Assembly (NCBI RefSeq): GCF_052324685.1
Contig: NC_135212.1
Location: 6,742,278-6,806,277, forward strand
Reading direction: 5' to 3'
DNA from: Brachyhypopomus gauderio
Lineage: Eukaryota; Chordata; Actinopteri; Gymnotiformes; Hypopomidae
DNA length: 64,000 nucleotides
Numbering within the stretch: position 1 is the first letter of the stretch; each line of letters opens with the position of its first letter. The position numbers were made by a program, and so were the translations under genes. Below are positions 12,520 through 25,200 of this stretch, in pieces. The notes below the pieces were generated by a model. That model did not search any database. It was not told the origin of the DNA and was given only the letters and a program-made list of their open reading frames with translations.

Positions 12520-12660
12520 TTCACAGTGGACATGGCGCAGGGCGAACCCAACATACTGGGGGGACCAAGGCTGTGAAGTTAAGGAGAGAAAATATATTAA
12601 TCCATCAAAATCTTACGTCCCTTTTCATCGTGTTACACTTTCGAAAGCAGTTCAACTTCT
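12520..12660 (+). other. Possible 5' untranslated exon of ppfibp1
   Basis: The first coding exon of ppfibp1 is preceded by a splice acceptor (ending 19209), so an untranslated upstream exon must exist. A candidate ends at 12660 before the donor GGTAAGTTATT. The following sequence to about 13100 has CpG-containing, non-repetitive promoter-like composition. No transcript evidence is available. The span 12661-19209 would then be intron 1, containing a duplicated segment and otherwise nothing I recognise. Confidence 0.25.
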
Positions 12661-13826
12661 GGTAAGTTATTTTGATACAGTTGTCTGCACTGATGAATAA
12701 GCGAATGCAACAAATTCTACTTTGAAAACTCGTTAAGTGTGTCGTTTACGCTGCGACTCGTCAGATAGCAAAATGTGGGAATTATTTACGTCCTTTCGGA
12801 CGGAAAAGTATCTTCCTGTTCGAATGTGAAACATTTTACTGTACCATTAGACAACAGTCTATTTGCATAGCCCGGGGGTGTCACGTTGGAAGTCCTAAAA
12901 AAGTATTTGCCCTGTACTGTTTACGTTGAAGGGACGCTTTCCTGCCACAGCTGTGATTACTGTCTGCATAGATTAATTCAAAGAAAGAAAGCGTGAAGTT
13001 TAGAAAAAGAAAACTCGCCCTGGGTTGTGATTCACGCCTTCCACGTAATCACCGAGGAGCAGCAGGTTTCCGAGTTGAGCTACCGGTTGTAGACTACTGC
13101 TTCCACGGGTTTTGTCCGTTGTGAGCAGGGAAAATCTGGACCGATTCGTTTCGTGAAGTTACAGAACAACAAAGCTCCCATTATGTGATGCATGTAAAAA
13201 CTGTAAATCAAACCATTTTATAGTTTTAATATATGATTAACTGAATTTAAAGTTAGTTTTAATGAACATTCTTGCGTGCGATTGCATTTCACTTTTATTT
13301 TTACAGTATGCTATAGATAGACGAGCAGTCTACCTCCATGCTTTAACGCGGGGCCGCAATAACTCGTATTCCACTAGGTCATCCTGATTTGGAGTATGAG
13401 TGAGTTATATACACCTTGCTTTCCTTCCCAGCATCTGTTTAAAGCTGCAGTCGGTAAGATTGAGAAGAGAGTGGATTTAGCTTGAAGCTACCACCAGGCC
13501 CCTCCCCTCGCTCTCCGCTGCGTTCCAGCTCCGCCCCCAAAGCACCTCCCTGCAGAGGGGGCTGTGCACGTTGTGAAACGTCAACATCGATGGCCAACAA
13601 ACCAGTCATGAAAAAAAAGTAGTTGGCAGTATATTTTTGGTAAAAGAACTTAGATGCATGTCAGTGCCTAGATGTTTGACAACAAACTCATGAAATAAGT
13701 AGACCATTTAGCTGTGAGAACACTTCAAGAAAACTCAACAATGCTAACCAGCAGCCTTAGCATCAGAAACAAGCAAATGACTTGTTTTAAGTTTATATAA
13801 TATATAAACTTTATTATATAACAAAG

Positions 13827-14685
13827 AGCTCCTAGGTTGTCAAAAGACACAAAACTGGATGTAGAAGTAGACCTCAGTATGTTGCTTTGACTTCATCTTC
13901 CGTTCTCTTCAGGCAAAGGTTTTTTTTCTCCTTCACATTTTCACATCGTTGAACAGTGGATGGGCTGACACAGTCTGGCTCTGTTCTCTCACTCTGAACC
14001 TGATAACTGCTAATAACAAGCTTGCCCTGGCCTTGAAGACTTACTGACCTCAGATCAGCGTGTAGTTGACAGCATCTGCCTAAGAAAACTGCACATGCCA
14101 GTCTGATTCCCCCTCCATGTCCCCATATGCTGGTTAAGTATCAGTCCGTTCAGCAACAACTCTGTCTTACCCATTTCTCTGAATAAAGTCTTAGGCACAT
14201 GATGCACACTGCAGGGACAGCAGTGGAGGGCTTGGACTGTTGCAGCCAAATGCTGTCCAAACCAAAATGCTTATCCTATTTTTTTTAGTTGTTTGATCCT
14301 CAGACAGAAAAGTTTCAGTAGCTGCTAGAGACCTTGTCCCTTAGATTATATGGACTGTTTTCCTTTCAGGGCCAGAGCTGGTGTTTGGACGACACTTTAC
14401 CAGCCTTCGGAACATTTGTAACTTCGTCGGTGGTGCAAAAATCGGTTTGATCTGAGACTGTATTCCAGAAACGCTCACTTACGGTTTTGTGGGGGTGTTT
14501 TTGTTTGCTTGTGTTTTGCTGGTGGTGCAGAAATGGCTCTGGATCTAGTTTGGTTTGACGGAAGTTTGCCCCCTGACGAGTCAGGCTTCAGAACTCGCTG
14601 TAAGCTTTGGAATATTTCAAGGTGAAAGAACTTGTGAAATAACCCGCTGCTCAGAGGAGCTGATGTTTCAGGAGCTGGCAGGCAG
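13827..14685. repeat. Direct duplication, copy A (intron 1 of ppfibp1)
   Basis: This segment is colinear with 17074-17783, at roughly 90% identity by eye over long stretches (for example ACATCGTTGAACAGTGGATG in both). Copy A has about 150 extra bases around 14145-14310. Neither copy encodes a recognisable protein. It could be a local duplication or two copies of an interspersed repeat. Confidence 0.7.
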
Positions 14686-17073
14686 TTCATCAACTGCAAC
14701 ACCATAGTCAAATGCGCTACAAAACCTTAAACATTTAGGATATTTATCATAAAAGATACACGAGCAGTGGTAATAAGCTACATGTAAAGCAGAAATGTGG
14801 CAAACTCTACATCGCTATGGAACCCAGTCAGGCCCTGTAGCTCTTTCCACCGCTGAAAAGCTTTGTTTATCCTTGTTTTATCTCAGGCTCGGTCTAATTC
14901 TTTCTTTTTAGTTTGTAAACAACTAAAGCAAATGGCAGTTGTGGTTGATTTTTTTTTTACCGTTGGTTTTGCAACGTTTCCGAATCCGCTCACTGATTTG
15001 TGTGTTTGTCCGGGTGAGCACGAACAGTGATTGACATTACGTCGGGAGAAGTGGGTGGAGCCAGACATAGTGAACCGCCAGGTTCGCGGTTTTCACGCTA
15101 AATTGGGCTAGTTTGAAAATCTAGCCGCGGGTAAAAATTCTAGGGTCGCGGGGTGCGGTTTTTTGGGGCTACTTTTGAGTTGAGCTACCGCGGGAGTTAC
15201 AAGTCAACACTAAGAATCGATCGCGATCTAATACTTAATTTATTTCCATTTTACACTTGACACCCCCCCCTCCATGTAACTGAGGCCTACAGTTACATAA
15301 GTGTCGTGTACTACTGTAGGGCCACTGTGGGTTATCGTAAATACGAGCTATTTTTTAGAGTTACCTAATGCTGACATAGTTATGACAGTCTCTGTATTGC
15401 TTTCCAAAGGCAGTTTTCCACCGGACGCGGTAACCGTGGCGTTCTCCCAGCTGTACGCAGCTTTCACACTAAGCGCGCGACACCGCAGCAGTCACGGTTG
15501 TGGCACGTGGGGTAATAGCCTGGGGTCTATTTTTTACCACTTGCCGCCGGCAAACCTTTTTTCTACCTAGAAACAGTACCAACGTCCCGTATTCCTGTCA
15601 TGTAATCTAGACCAATAATCAAAACAGAACTGTCTAGCGTCTATATCTGATGTGAAGCGTTTTGAATTGTTGCCGCGTATTGAAAGTGCTGTAAAAAATA
15701 AACTTACCTGAGCTATATTTTCCTCAGCAGCATTAACACAAATCTCGACAGTTATAAACTAGTTGACTTTTCCGGTTTGTTTGTTTTTTTTTTTACTGTT
15801 CACCAGTAGTAACTTTTCAAAGTAAAAATGTCAACTCATTTGAAGTGTTTGAGGAAACAAACGCAGTCACGGTGACCGACTTGTTAACGTATTTCGGTGT
15901 TGTCCCGCGGGAGCGAGCGACTGAGGCTCGTCTGCCCGTCGCCACGGCGGGAACGTGTCTCATTGTTTCACCACACAATGAAAACCCGCCCTGCTCTGTA
16001 GGGCCCGTAGTCCTCCAACGAGGAGAAGAGCTCATGCGCATCACACACAGCACGTTTTAGTGCGTTTTATAACGGAGGATCTGTTATTTCCCCGTTTTGT
16101 AGTGCCGTAATCGAGTTTAGTATCCTCAGTGCTGGTGTTGGGTGGACTATGGTAATGCACAGGGGAGCAGACATGAGTTTTCAGAGAGGCCCTGAGGCTG
16201 GCGGTTCTCCAGCAAATGCCAACAGAGGTTTGTTGAGACAGGGTAGGGCTCCAAGTGCACCAATGGTTCCTGCAGGTTCGGTGCATCTGACACGCCATTA
16301 GCAGGTTTTTTAGTTCACTAGTCTTTAAAGTTTCCCTTGCTGGGTGTTGTAGGTGAATGTTTCTGTAAGGCCGACTTTCAGACACCTCGAGTCAAGAGAA
16401 GAATTTGCAAGACCAAGTCAACTGTTTTTTTTTTCTCTGGGATTAAAAAGTGGTGACATTACTAATCTGCTTTTGCAAGCTCCGCTGGTCTAGCAGCAGC
16501 TTGCAGAGGAGACCCATTTCACAAGTGTAGTTTATACATCCTAACTTTTACAAAGCCAGAAGGAAAAAAATGGTCAGATCAGTCCTGAAGAAATACTCTG
16601 TTGTCATACTGCTGGATGTTTCTACTGGAGGCAGTATTTATGTCTCAAAAACGTATACTATTTTGAAATGTAAGGGTTTCCGTTTTTCCGTTTTGCATCA
16701 CCCTGATGTGAAATTCCAGTGACCAGATGTAGCTGGAATGCAGATAATTTGCACATATAGCAGTGATGGAGGAATCTCATGGAATTCTACCCAATGCCAC
16801 GCGATTCCAGTGACCATCACAAAGAACTTGTGTTACTGTCTGGGCACCATGCCAATGTGTTCCTGCAACAAAAGGAAATTCCAGAGATGCAAAAAGTGAC
16901 CGTTGTTGAGCCGGACAGACACAGAATCAGTGTTTAGTGCAGTGGAACAGCTCAGCACACATATATAGTTTGCGGGTCGAAATCACAGGCTAATCTGAAT
17001 GTTTACTTGCTTGGACACAGAACTATTTGTTTCCTGTGTTAAAGAAACAATGTGTGTTTAAAGTTTCCTTAAA

Positions 17074-17783
17074 AGCTCCTAGGTGTGATCATTTGTTCTT
17101 GAAAGACATGACTGGATGTAGAAGTAGACCTCAGTATGTTGTTTTGACTTCATTGTCTGTTCTATTCAGGCAAAGGGTGTTTTTTCTTTCCCTTCACATT
17201 TTCACATCGTTGAACAGTGGATGGGCTGGCACAGTCTGGCTCTGTCCTCTCACTCTGAACCTGATAACTGCTAATAACAAGTTTGCCCCTGGCCTTGAAG
17301 ACTTCCTGACCTCAGATCAGCGTGTAGTTGACAGCATCTGCCTGATAAAACTGCACATGCCAGTCTGATTCCCCCTCCATGTCTCCATATGCTGGTTTAG
17401 TATCAGCCCATTAGAGACCTTCCCTGTCCCTTAGATTATACGGACAGTTTTCCTTTCAGGGCCAGAACTGTTGTTTAGACGACACTTCTCTCTGTGCCTG
17501 AGAACATGTATAGCTGCATCGGTTGTGCAAAAATCGGTTTGATCTGAGACTGTATTCCAGAAACACTCACTTGCGGTTTTGTGGGGGTGTTTTTGTTTGC
17601 TTGTGTTTTGCTGGTGGTGCAGAAAGGGCTCTGGATCTGGTTTGGTTTGACGGAAGTTTGCCCGCTGACGAGTCAGGCTTCAGAACTCGCTGTAAGCTTT
17701 GGAATTATTTCAAGGTGAAAGAACTCGTGAAATATCCCGCTGCTCAGAGGAGCTGATGTAGGTCCCTGGAGCTGGCAGGACAG
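17074..17783. repeat. Direct duplication, copy B (intron 1 of ppfibp1)
   Basis: Partner of 13827-14685, same orientation, about 3.25 kb downstream. A short open frame near its end (ALDLVWFDGSLPADESGF) is partly retained in copy A with frame breaks, but matches no family I know. Confidence 0.7.
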
Positions 17784-18351
17784 ATGGGTTTGGCTCTTCA
17801 CACAAATGTCACTTTAAGTTTCCTCCCCCTGTTCAGGAATGCGAGTGAAATACTAATTTTCTCAAAAAAGCATTTCCCATGTGGATTGCTGGGAGCTGAC
17901 TGGAACTAGTCTTTGAACTGGAACTGTTCTTTGAACGAATTCAGAGCAGTGGTGGATCCGTTATGCATTTTTCTTCAACAGAATCACCTTCTTTTTTAGT
18001 TATATAAGAGATGTTGGAGAAAAAGGAGTAAACTAAATTGCGCTTGCTCATGTATTTGTTCTTTGATGTGGTTTTTGTTTGTGGGTGGGTTCTGTAATAC
18101 ATTAAGTGTATTGAAAACCACCAGCTGAATGTGAGGTGTTACCAGTGTGTTAGACCAGCTGTTTAAATAAAATTAACCAAACAACTTGGGTGGTTACACA
18201 GTTTCTCCAGCCCTGGAAAGTAATGAGGTGGTATTGTGTGAGGAATAAGTGTCTTAGTCTTCCACTGAACTCAAAAGAGTCGATCTGACACAGGCTGCTG
18301 AAAAGAGAACCTCATACGTTGAGGTTTTATACCCATGTCAGAGCACGACTG

Positions 18352-18423
18352 CGTCAGTCGTATACGTATAGGCTGTGGACCAACCTGAGTCAGTCGTATA
18401 CGTATAGGCTGTGAACCAACCTT
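18352..18423. repeat. Two tandem 37-bp units
   Basis: Two near-identical units containing CAGTCGTATACGTATAGGCT lie in intron 1 of ppfibp1. Confidence 0.7.
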
Positions 18424-19230
18424 TTCTTTCCTGCTGTGTAGTTTGGTGTGTTTCTGTGCACGCGTGTGTCCATGTAGTGACGGCTCTTCTGTTGTGAATG
18501 TCTGAGGAGAGAGGCTGGAAGAACGGTGTCTCTTGCACTGCGTGTTTATGGGCTGTCATCCAGCAAAGTGTCCTCCACTCCCTCTATGGGACGCAGCCTG
18601 AGCCCTCGGCCAATCACTGAGGGAGAATGCACCAATTATTCTTTCAACTTGGGGTTTGCATCCTGACTGCGTAGCCCAGGGAACGACGGCTAAATAGGAA
18701 TCATCCATTCACTTGGAGGATTTACTATGTGGCAGGGCAGCGGAGGAAGCCCCCAGCCCACAGGTCCTGTGCAGTGGGGATTGGGGGGGGGGTTTGCAGC
18801 TGTTAGATGATTCATGCTTGGAGCAGGACCAGTCAGGCCAGGAGTCGTGTATGTACCTGCATATTAACACAGCCCAGTACAGCGGTGTGGCCCAGCTGGG
18901 TTTGTTTACGGTGACTACAGGTTGTCTCATCCTGCCACTCTTCTTTCCCTGTGCCTTTCCTGCTGGTCTACTTTCATGATGTGAGAGGATAAATTTGCAT
19001 CATAGCTGAGCCGAAGGCTGACACCCATCGCTGTACTGATTAACACAAATGCTGCAGGCTTTGATGAACTTCCTCTGTCATATCATTTGACGTTTGGCTG
19101 TGTATACAAGCATTCACGATTGCAGTGCATCGAATTTAAATATGATGTTCAAATACATCTGTTTGTTCTTAATGTTCATTCTTGAATGCCTTTGTTTTTA
19201 GTGTTCCAGGGTTGAGTCGGAATACTCAAG

Positions 19231-22200
19231 ATGATGTCCGATGCCAGTGACATGTTGGCAGCCGCCCTGGAGCAAATGGACGGTATCATAGCCGGTACGT
19301 GGCAGCCGGCTTAAATGACTCGGGTTCGGATGTTATCAACACGGGAGACGCCAGATATATATTCAGATGCACTATAATTAAAATGGTGTGACCTCACCAT
19401 GTGTTGTAATTGATAATTATTTTAAGCTTCGTGTAGGCTGTGTCTACACGGTGAAGTTTCAGTTTAAACTTTTTTCTATTTTTCCTCTGTGTATGAGGTT
19501 TTTTTTTTATGGTATCCACTACTGAACCACAGAAAGGCTGTTTAACGGATGTTATGATTCGTGACTTCCATTACAGACACTGACACTGTGTCTAAATGCA
19601 ATGGCTTATGAAGTAATGCTGGTTTTCAACACTGGTTAATTATAGGTCTGGTGTTTCATGTAGAAGTTGCCTGTCACATCAGGTGATTTCCCTGAGCCTT
19701 CAGCCACGCTCCTTTATTCTGGTCTAATTCAGAGTCCTATGTGCGGTGCTGTAGCAGACGTCTGTCTCCGCAGGCTCCACTTCTCACCAGTATCTTGATT
19801 CAGAAATTCTTATTGGTCCCAGTAATAATTTTTACATAGGTATAATGTTTGGTTGCACTCCAGATAATTGAAATCTCACCCTGGAAATATTAATCTTTGG
19901 GGTTCGTGTAATACACTCACATGATGTGATAAGTACATATAAAATATATTAAAATATTTGAGTGCCCATCTGACTTTCTGCCGTTTGTCACAGGGTCCAA
20001 GGTGCTGGACTACTCCAACGGCATTTTTGATTGCCAGTCCCCCACATCGCCCTTTATGGGGGGGTTGCGAGCCCTGCACTTGCTGGAGGACCTCAGGGGG
20101 GTTTTGGAGCTCATGGACCCTGAGGAAAGAGAGGGACTGCGTTGCCAGATCCCAGACACTACTGCAGTCAGTCTGGTGGGCTGGCTCCAGGGAAACATGG
20201 TATTCATCTTCATCATCATCATCAGCGTCATGTTACCATAGCGTGTCACTAGATGCAAGCAAATAGAGTAATAATAGTGCAGTGTTGCTGTGTTGTAAAT
20301 ATAAATGGCATTTATGTTTGATTTTATTACTTTTGTTCAAATGCAAACATAGCAACTGTTGAGATGCATAGTTTTAGTATAACGCAATTGTACTTGGTTA
20401 AAGTGGGCATTTTAAGACATTTGGACAAATCTAAATGTTCTCTGGATATAGTAACACCCCGGGGATGTTATCTTCAGTAAACGTATTCAAGTACTGTATG
20501 CTGCAAAGGAGATTGGAGGTCTGCCAAAAGAATGCCAGGATCAATACGTAACACCAACTCATTGTGTTTCCCCGGAGATTTGTGTTGGTCAGTTCACCAT
20601 GTAAGGTGGTGTTGGAAGATTGTGGAACTCATGACAACTTCTTGGACTGAAAGTAAAGCTTTTAAGGGCTTCAGTTTAGCTTGTTTAACTTCTCCTCCTT
20701 AAGTGGTTTAATCTTAACTGTGTTGGCTCATCTGTGTGAATTTTAGTTGGCATCCATCCAGAAGTAAACAGAACTTGTTTATTAATCATTAATCACTCTA
20801 CAGTTTTAGAATTTTTTATATAATGTTTTTGAAAATAATGTCTTGCTTTGATGTTTTAGTCGAATGGACACATTTCAGTAACTGGCGACATTTATCAGGA
20901 CAGACTAAATCGTCTTGAAAGTGACAAAGAATCACTTGTACTTCAGGTAACTTTTGGGAAACCTTTAGCTGACGCTTACGTTGTACATGCATTATTATAC
21001 ATATATTTTAAATATAATATTAAATGGCTATGTAACAAAAGTACATCAAATGTGTAAAAAAAAAAAAACAAACCTCTTTTCAGGTGAGTGTCTTGACGGA
21101 TCAGGTGGAAGCTCAGGGGGAGAAGATCAGAGACCTGGACCAGTGTCTTGAGGAGCATCGTGACAAGCTGAATGGCACTGAGCACATGCTGCAGCAGGTA
21201 GCCAATCAGCACTGCCGTCTGTCGGCGGCCCTAATCCTGCTGATGTATAGATGCAGTGTAAAGACAACATTCAAAAAGAACAGCTCTCCATCTTGTGGAA
21301 CATTCTGTGCCCTCTGGACGTTAGGCCTGCTCCCTCTGGACGTTAGGCCTGCTCCCTCTGGACGTTAGGTCTAAACCCTCTGGACGTTAGGTCTAAACCC
21401 TCTGGACGTTAGGTCTACACCCTTTTTTGGTGCTTTCCAATCTAGGCTCTAAACCTATTTTTATCGAGAAGCTTTTGGCTCAGTTATCTGATCATTGTAA
21501 TTTTTTTTATTGTTAGATGCTGTTTTATTTTGTCCTTTAAAATGTAGTCAGCTTGTATAGCACTTTGGTTAAAATGCGCTTTATAAATAAAGACTTACTG
21601 TCTTACTTGCATACTTATTCTAATAGAATAGTTTTCTACTAGTTTTCTACACATCGGTCCACGTGTAAGGTGGATTCTGTCTGCCATATGTATCATGCCC
21701 CCGCTGAAGTGCCAGGAGATCACAGATCTTTGAAGATAGATATTTGAAGATCAGAGATTTGAAGATCACAGCTGAGCAGCACGTGTGTGGTTGGCCAGGA
21801 TGTGGCAGCCCCAGAGCAAACAGGAGTTGTGTCCCTCCCTAAAGTCTTCCATAGTACCAGGTTGAATGGGGAGGTATCATCTAGCCTGCATGCTTTCTGC
21901 CCCAGTTATCGTGCCAACAATCTCCTGCCCCAAGACCCATATAACCGCAAGGCTATGACGTGTAGATGTTACATGAGCCCGATGATCTCGTCGTATGTGC
22001 TAGTGAAGCGTGTTGCTCTGCTTGTTCTTCAGGAGCTCATCTGTAGGTCGGCCCTCGAGACTCAGAAGCTGGAGCTGATGTCCGAGGTTTCCAACCTGAA
22101 ACTTAAGCTGTCTGCCTTGGAGAAGGAGAGAGTTGTCTTTGACGACGGGTTCAGAGATAGTGAGGTGAGGGCCTTCGCTACACTTTTGCTTGCTTGCTTG

Positions 22201-25200
22201 TTTCTAGGCCTTAAATCTCTCTGCAGTCGGTAATTAATTAAAATAAAATTTACAAAGGTTTACATTAAATGGTTTAAATTAATAGAACGTATCATTTGAC
22301 GATATTTTGTTTCGGTAGAACTGCAGTAAGCAGGAAAATGTAACCGTAGTCGTTTCTGGGTGACATCCACATTACGCTGTGTTTTTGTTGTGCTATACTG
22401 GACTGTTTCTGTCTGCTGGAACACTGGGGCTTTTATGTCCATCCTGTGCTTTTTCTGCTGTGTGGACAAAAGACCACCACAGTCTCTGCCAAGTGCAGTT
22501 TGCTGTGTGAAGATGTTTTGGGAGGCTTCTCTTCTCGTGGAATAGTAGCTTCTGTAAGTCCGGCATCATCTGCACATGTGCAGGTCTGGGAGTAGATTGC
22601 AGTGTTTCCTGAGCATGTGGGTGTTGGGCAGAGGTTTATGGGAAGGACTGGTTCCAGTACTATGAAAAGACATGTGGTGACTGGACAGCAAATGATCTGC
22701 TGAAACGCATGGATGCCTAGTGTTCTCTGTATGGGGAAGGGTGAGGCTGAACAGTACACAGGCTGGGTTGTTTTTTTTTTTTTTTTAGTGTTGCTTTTCA
22801 TTGTCATTACTTTTTTCCTTTTTGTTTCCTGTTTTTAACGAGTTCGCTATAAAGTTTAACTTTAGATTAAGATTTGGTTTATGCTGTTCTCAGTTGGGCC
22901 ATATCCAGTGCCGTCCAATCCAATAATTTAAAAAGCAGATGGAGAATTTAGAGTATAAACAGAGCTTACTTTTAGAGATGCTCAGACTAGGGACCCTACT
23001 CAACACCTGTGGTATCTCAACACCCTCCCTGAGCACTATTGGAACACAAGGATGGGGTCTGCCCTCTTACTGATATGTTAACAAATGTAGTTTGTCCTTT
23101 TGAACAAACATCTCCAGAATTGCACAGTTTTCTGGCTGCAGACTACAATTTTTTAAATATCCATTCAGAAGTGGATAAGGAGTTTATAGCAGAATTGTGA
23201 AGTATGTTTGGTCTAGGATGGTGAACACGTTCTTTAAAGATAAGGAAAGTCAGGCCTGTTTCCTGGGATTCTTTTCAGCCCCGTGATTTAATGGCCTACT
23301 GCTGCAGAATACTTATTATTTTTATGGCTTGTATAAAAATGGTTTTATCGGGGTGTTTACCCCTTACTGATAGATTTCCTCAGTGTAACATTAGCTTTGA
23401 AAAATGAATGATGTTTGAACAATAATGCCCAGAGGAGTTGTGACTGTAGGTGATGTACGTCTTTTTCTCTTCAGGCATTGATTCTGGAGATCAATGAGCT
23501 GAGGTATCGAGTTTCTGAGATGGAGAGTGAACGGCTACAGTGCGAGAAAAAGCTGAAGACCACTAAGGTGAACCTTCACTCTTGACACCTGTCCTTCACT
23601 CTGACACCTGTCCTTCACTCTGACACCTGTCCTTCACTCTTGACACCTGTCCTTCACTCTTGACACCTGTCCTTCACTCTGACACCTGTCAACATTGCTT
23701 CAACCTCATTTCACGATCTTTCTCTTTACACAGGGTCATGTAGTCTTCAGTGAACTTTGTGATGTTATTTCTCATCCTTCTTTCCCTCATTTTTGCTGAA
23801 TCTCTTTCTCTTTCTCTTTCACTTCTTGGCTAACCTCTCCACTGCTAGTCGCTAATGGCGAAGGTTTCTAGCCTGAAAATCAAAATGGGTCAGTTGCAGA
23901 ATGAGAAACAGCGGAAGGAGTACGACGCCCAGGCACTGAAGGTTGGCGCTCCTCAGGGGGACTGTGTGAGAGTGCTAGGTTTGCCACTAACTGTTATCTT
24001 AATAGCCTACAGTCTTTGACAGAGATCATAAGCTCATGCTTTAAGATGTCATTAAGTGTGTGTCCTTTAGTTAACATCATATCATCTTCCAAACCCTGAC
24101 GCAGTTTATATGCTAATCTGCAAGCTTCTGCATGTTCCATTTAAAAATAACTTGCACCAGAAAGTTACTCAAACACTCCTGTGAATCCACAGTTCTGTTC
24201 TGCTTATGGTTCCCGAACCAAACATCTCCATTTTGTGTGTATATAGAAAAATGCAGAGGATTTATGAGGCAAACCACTTTTTAACATTTATCCCAACCTA
24301 CCAACAATTCCAGGTGATGTTATGAATGATTTTTAAATTAGCAAGCTTTATTTTTAATATGGTTTATTTGCTGTAATGGCTCTCCAGTGGTAGTTCCAAA
24401 ATAGTTATGCAGGAGACGGGGACCAAAATTTCCAAAAGTTAATTTGTTTAATTTGTTGGACAAAAGATTTGTCATTTTAAATGATCGTTGGACAGATCGA
24501 ATCAGCCTGACCATGTGAAGTCTTAGTTTAAAGGAGCAAATAATAGCTGTACATCTAACCAAACATTTGTGGGCAAAATCTCTTTAGTTAACCATAGGTA
24601 GGCTGCAATGTCAGACTGTTACATGTAAGGGATGACTGGGACAGTAGATTGCATTGATTGTGGGTTGGGGGGGGGTTGGTCATGAGCTCATCATACAGTC
24701 ATGTGCAGCTGGCCAAGAACCAGCTGAGCATTCATTTACTCAATTACTCATTAATTACTGCTATGATGGCACTGTACAGAACTGTACTGTAAAGGGGCCT
24801 TCAAAAAATTGTTCCAGAATCACAGCCACCTGCTGTTGATTTAACCATTAAACATTTAATTTTCTTCATCGTCTTGGTCCTTCTGATTCAAGGCCTCCAT
24901 TTGGTGTGCTGAACCGTGTGTTTCTGCTTGGCTTTCCAACAGTTGTCCTATGTATTTAGAAGATAAAAAAAAATTTGTCAAACTTTCATGTTTTATGTAT
25001 ATGGAGTAACTCTGAAATGTATAAGTATGTATGGTGAAGGTTTCACAATGGTGAGAGGTATTCAGGTGTTGAGCAGAACGAGATCGTTTCTCACGACGTG
25101 CTCGCATGTTCTTAAGGAGGAGCTGGCGACGTTGAGAAGACAGCTGGACGGCAGAGACGGAGACCTGAGGAGGCTGCAGGAGGAGGCGGGGCCCAGGTTG

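Noticed and set aside
17523..17756. Frame in duplicated segment (ALDLVWFDGSLPADESGF) as a possible small gene
   Set aside because: The partner copy at about 14530-14640 breaks the frame, and there is no start or domain support.
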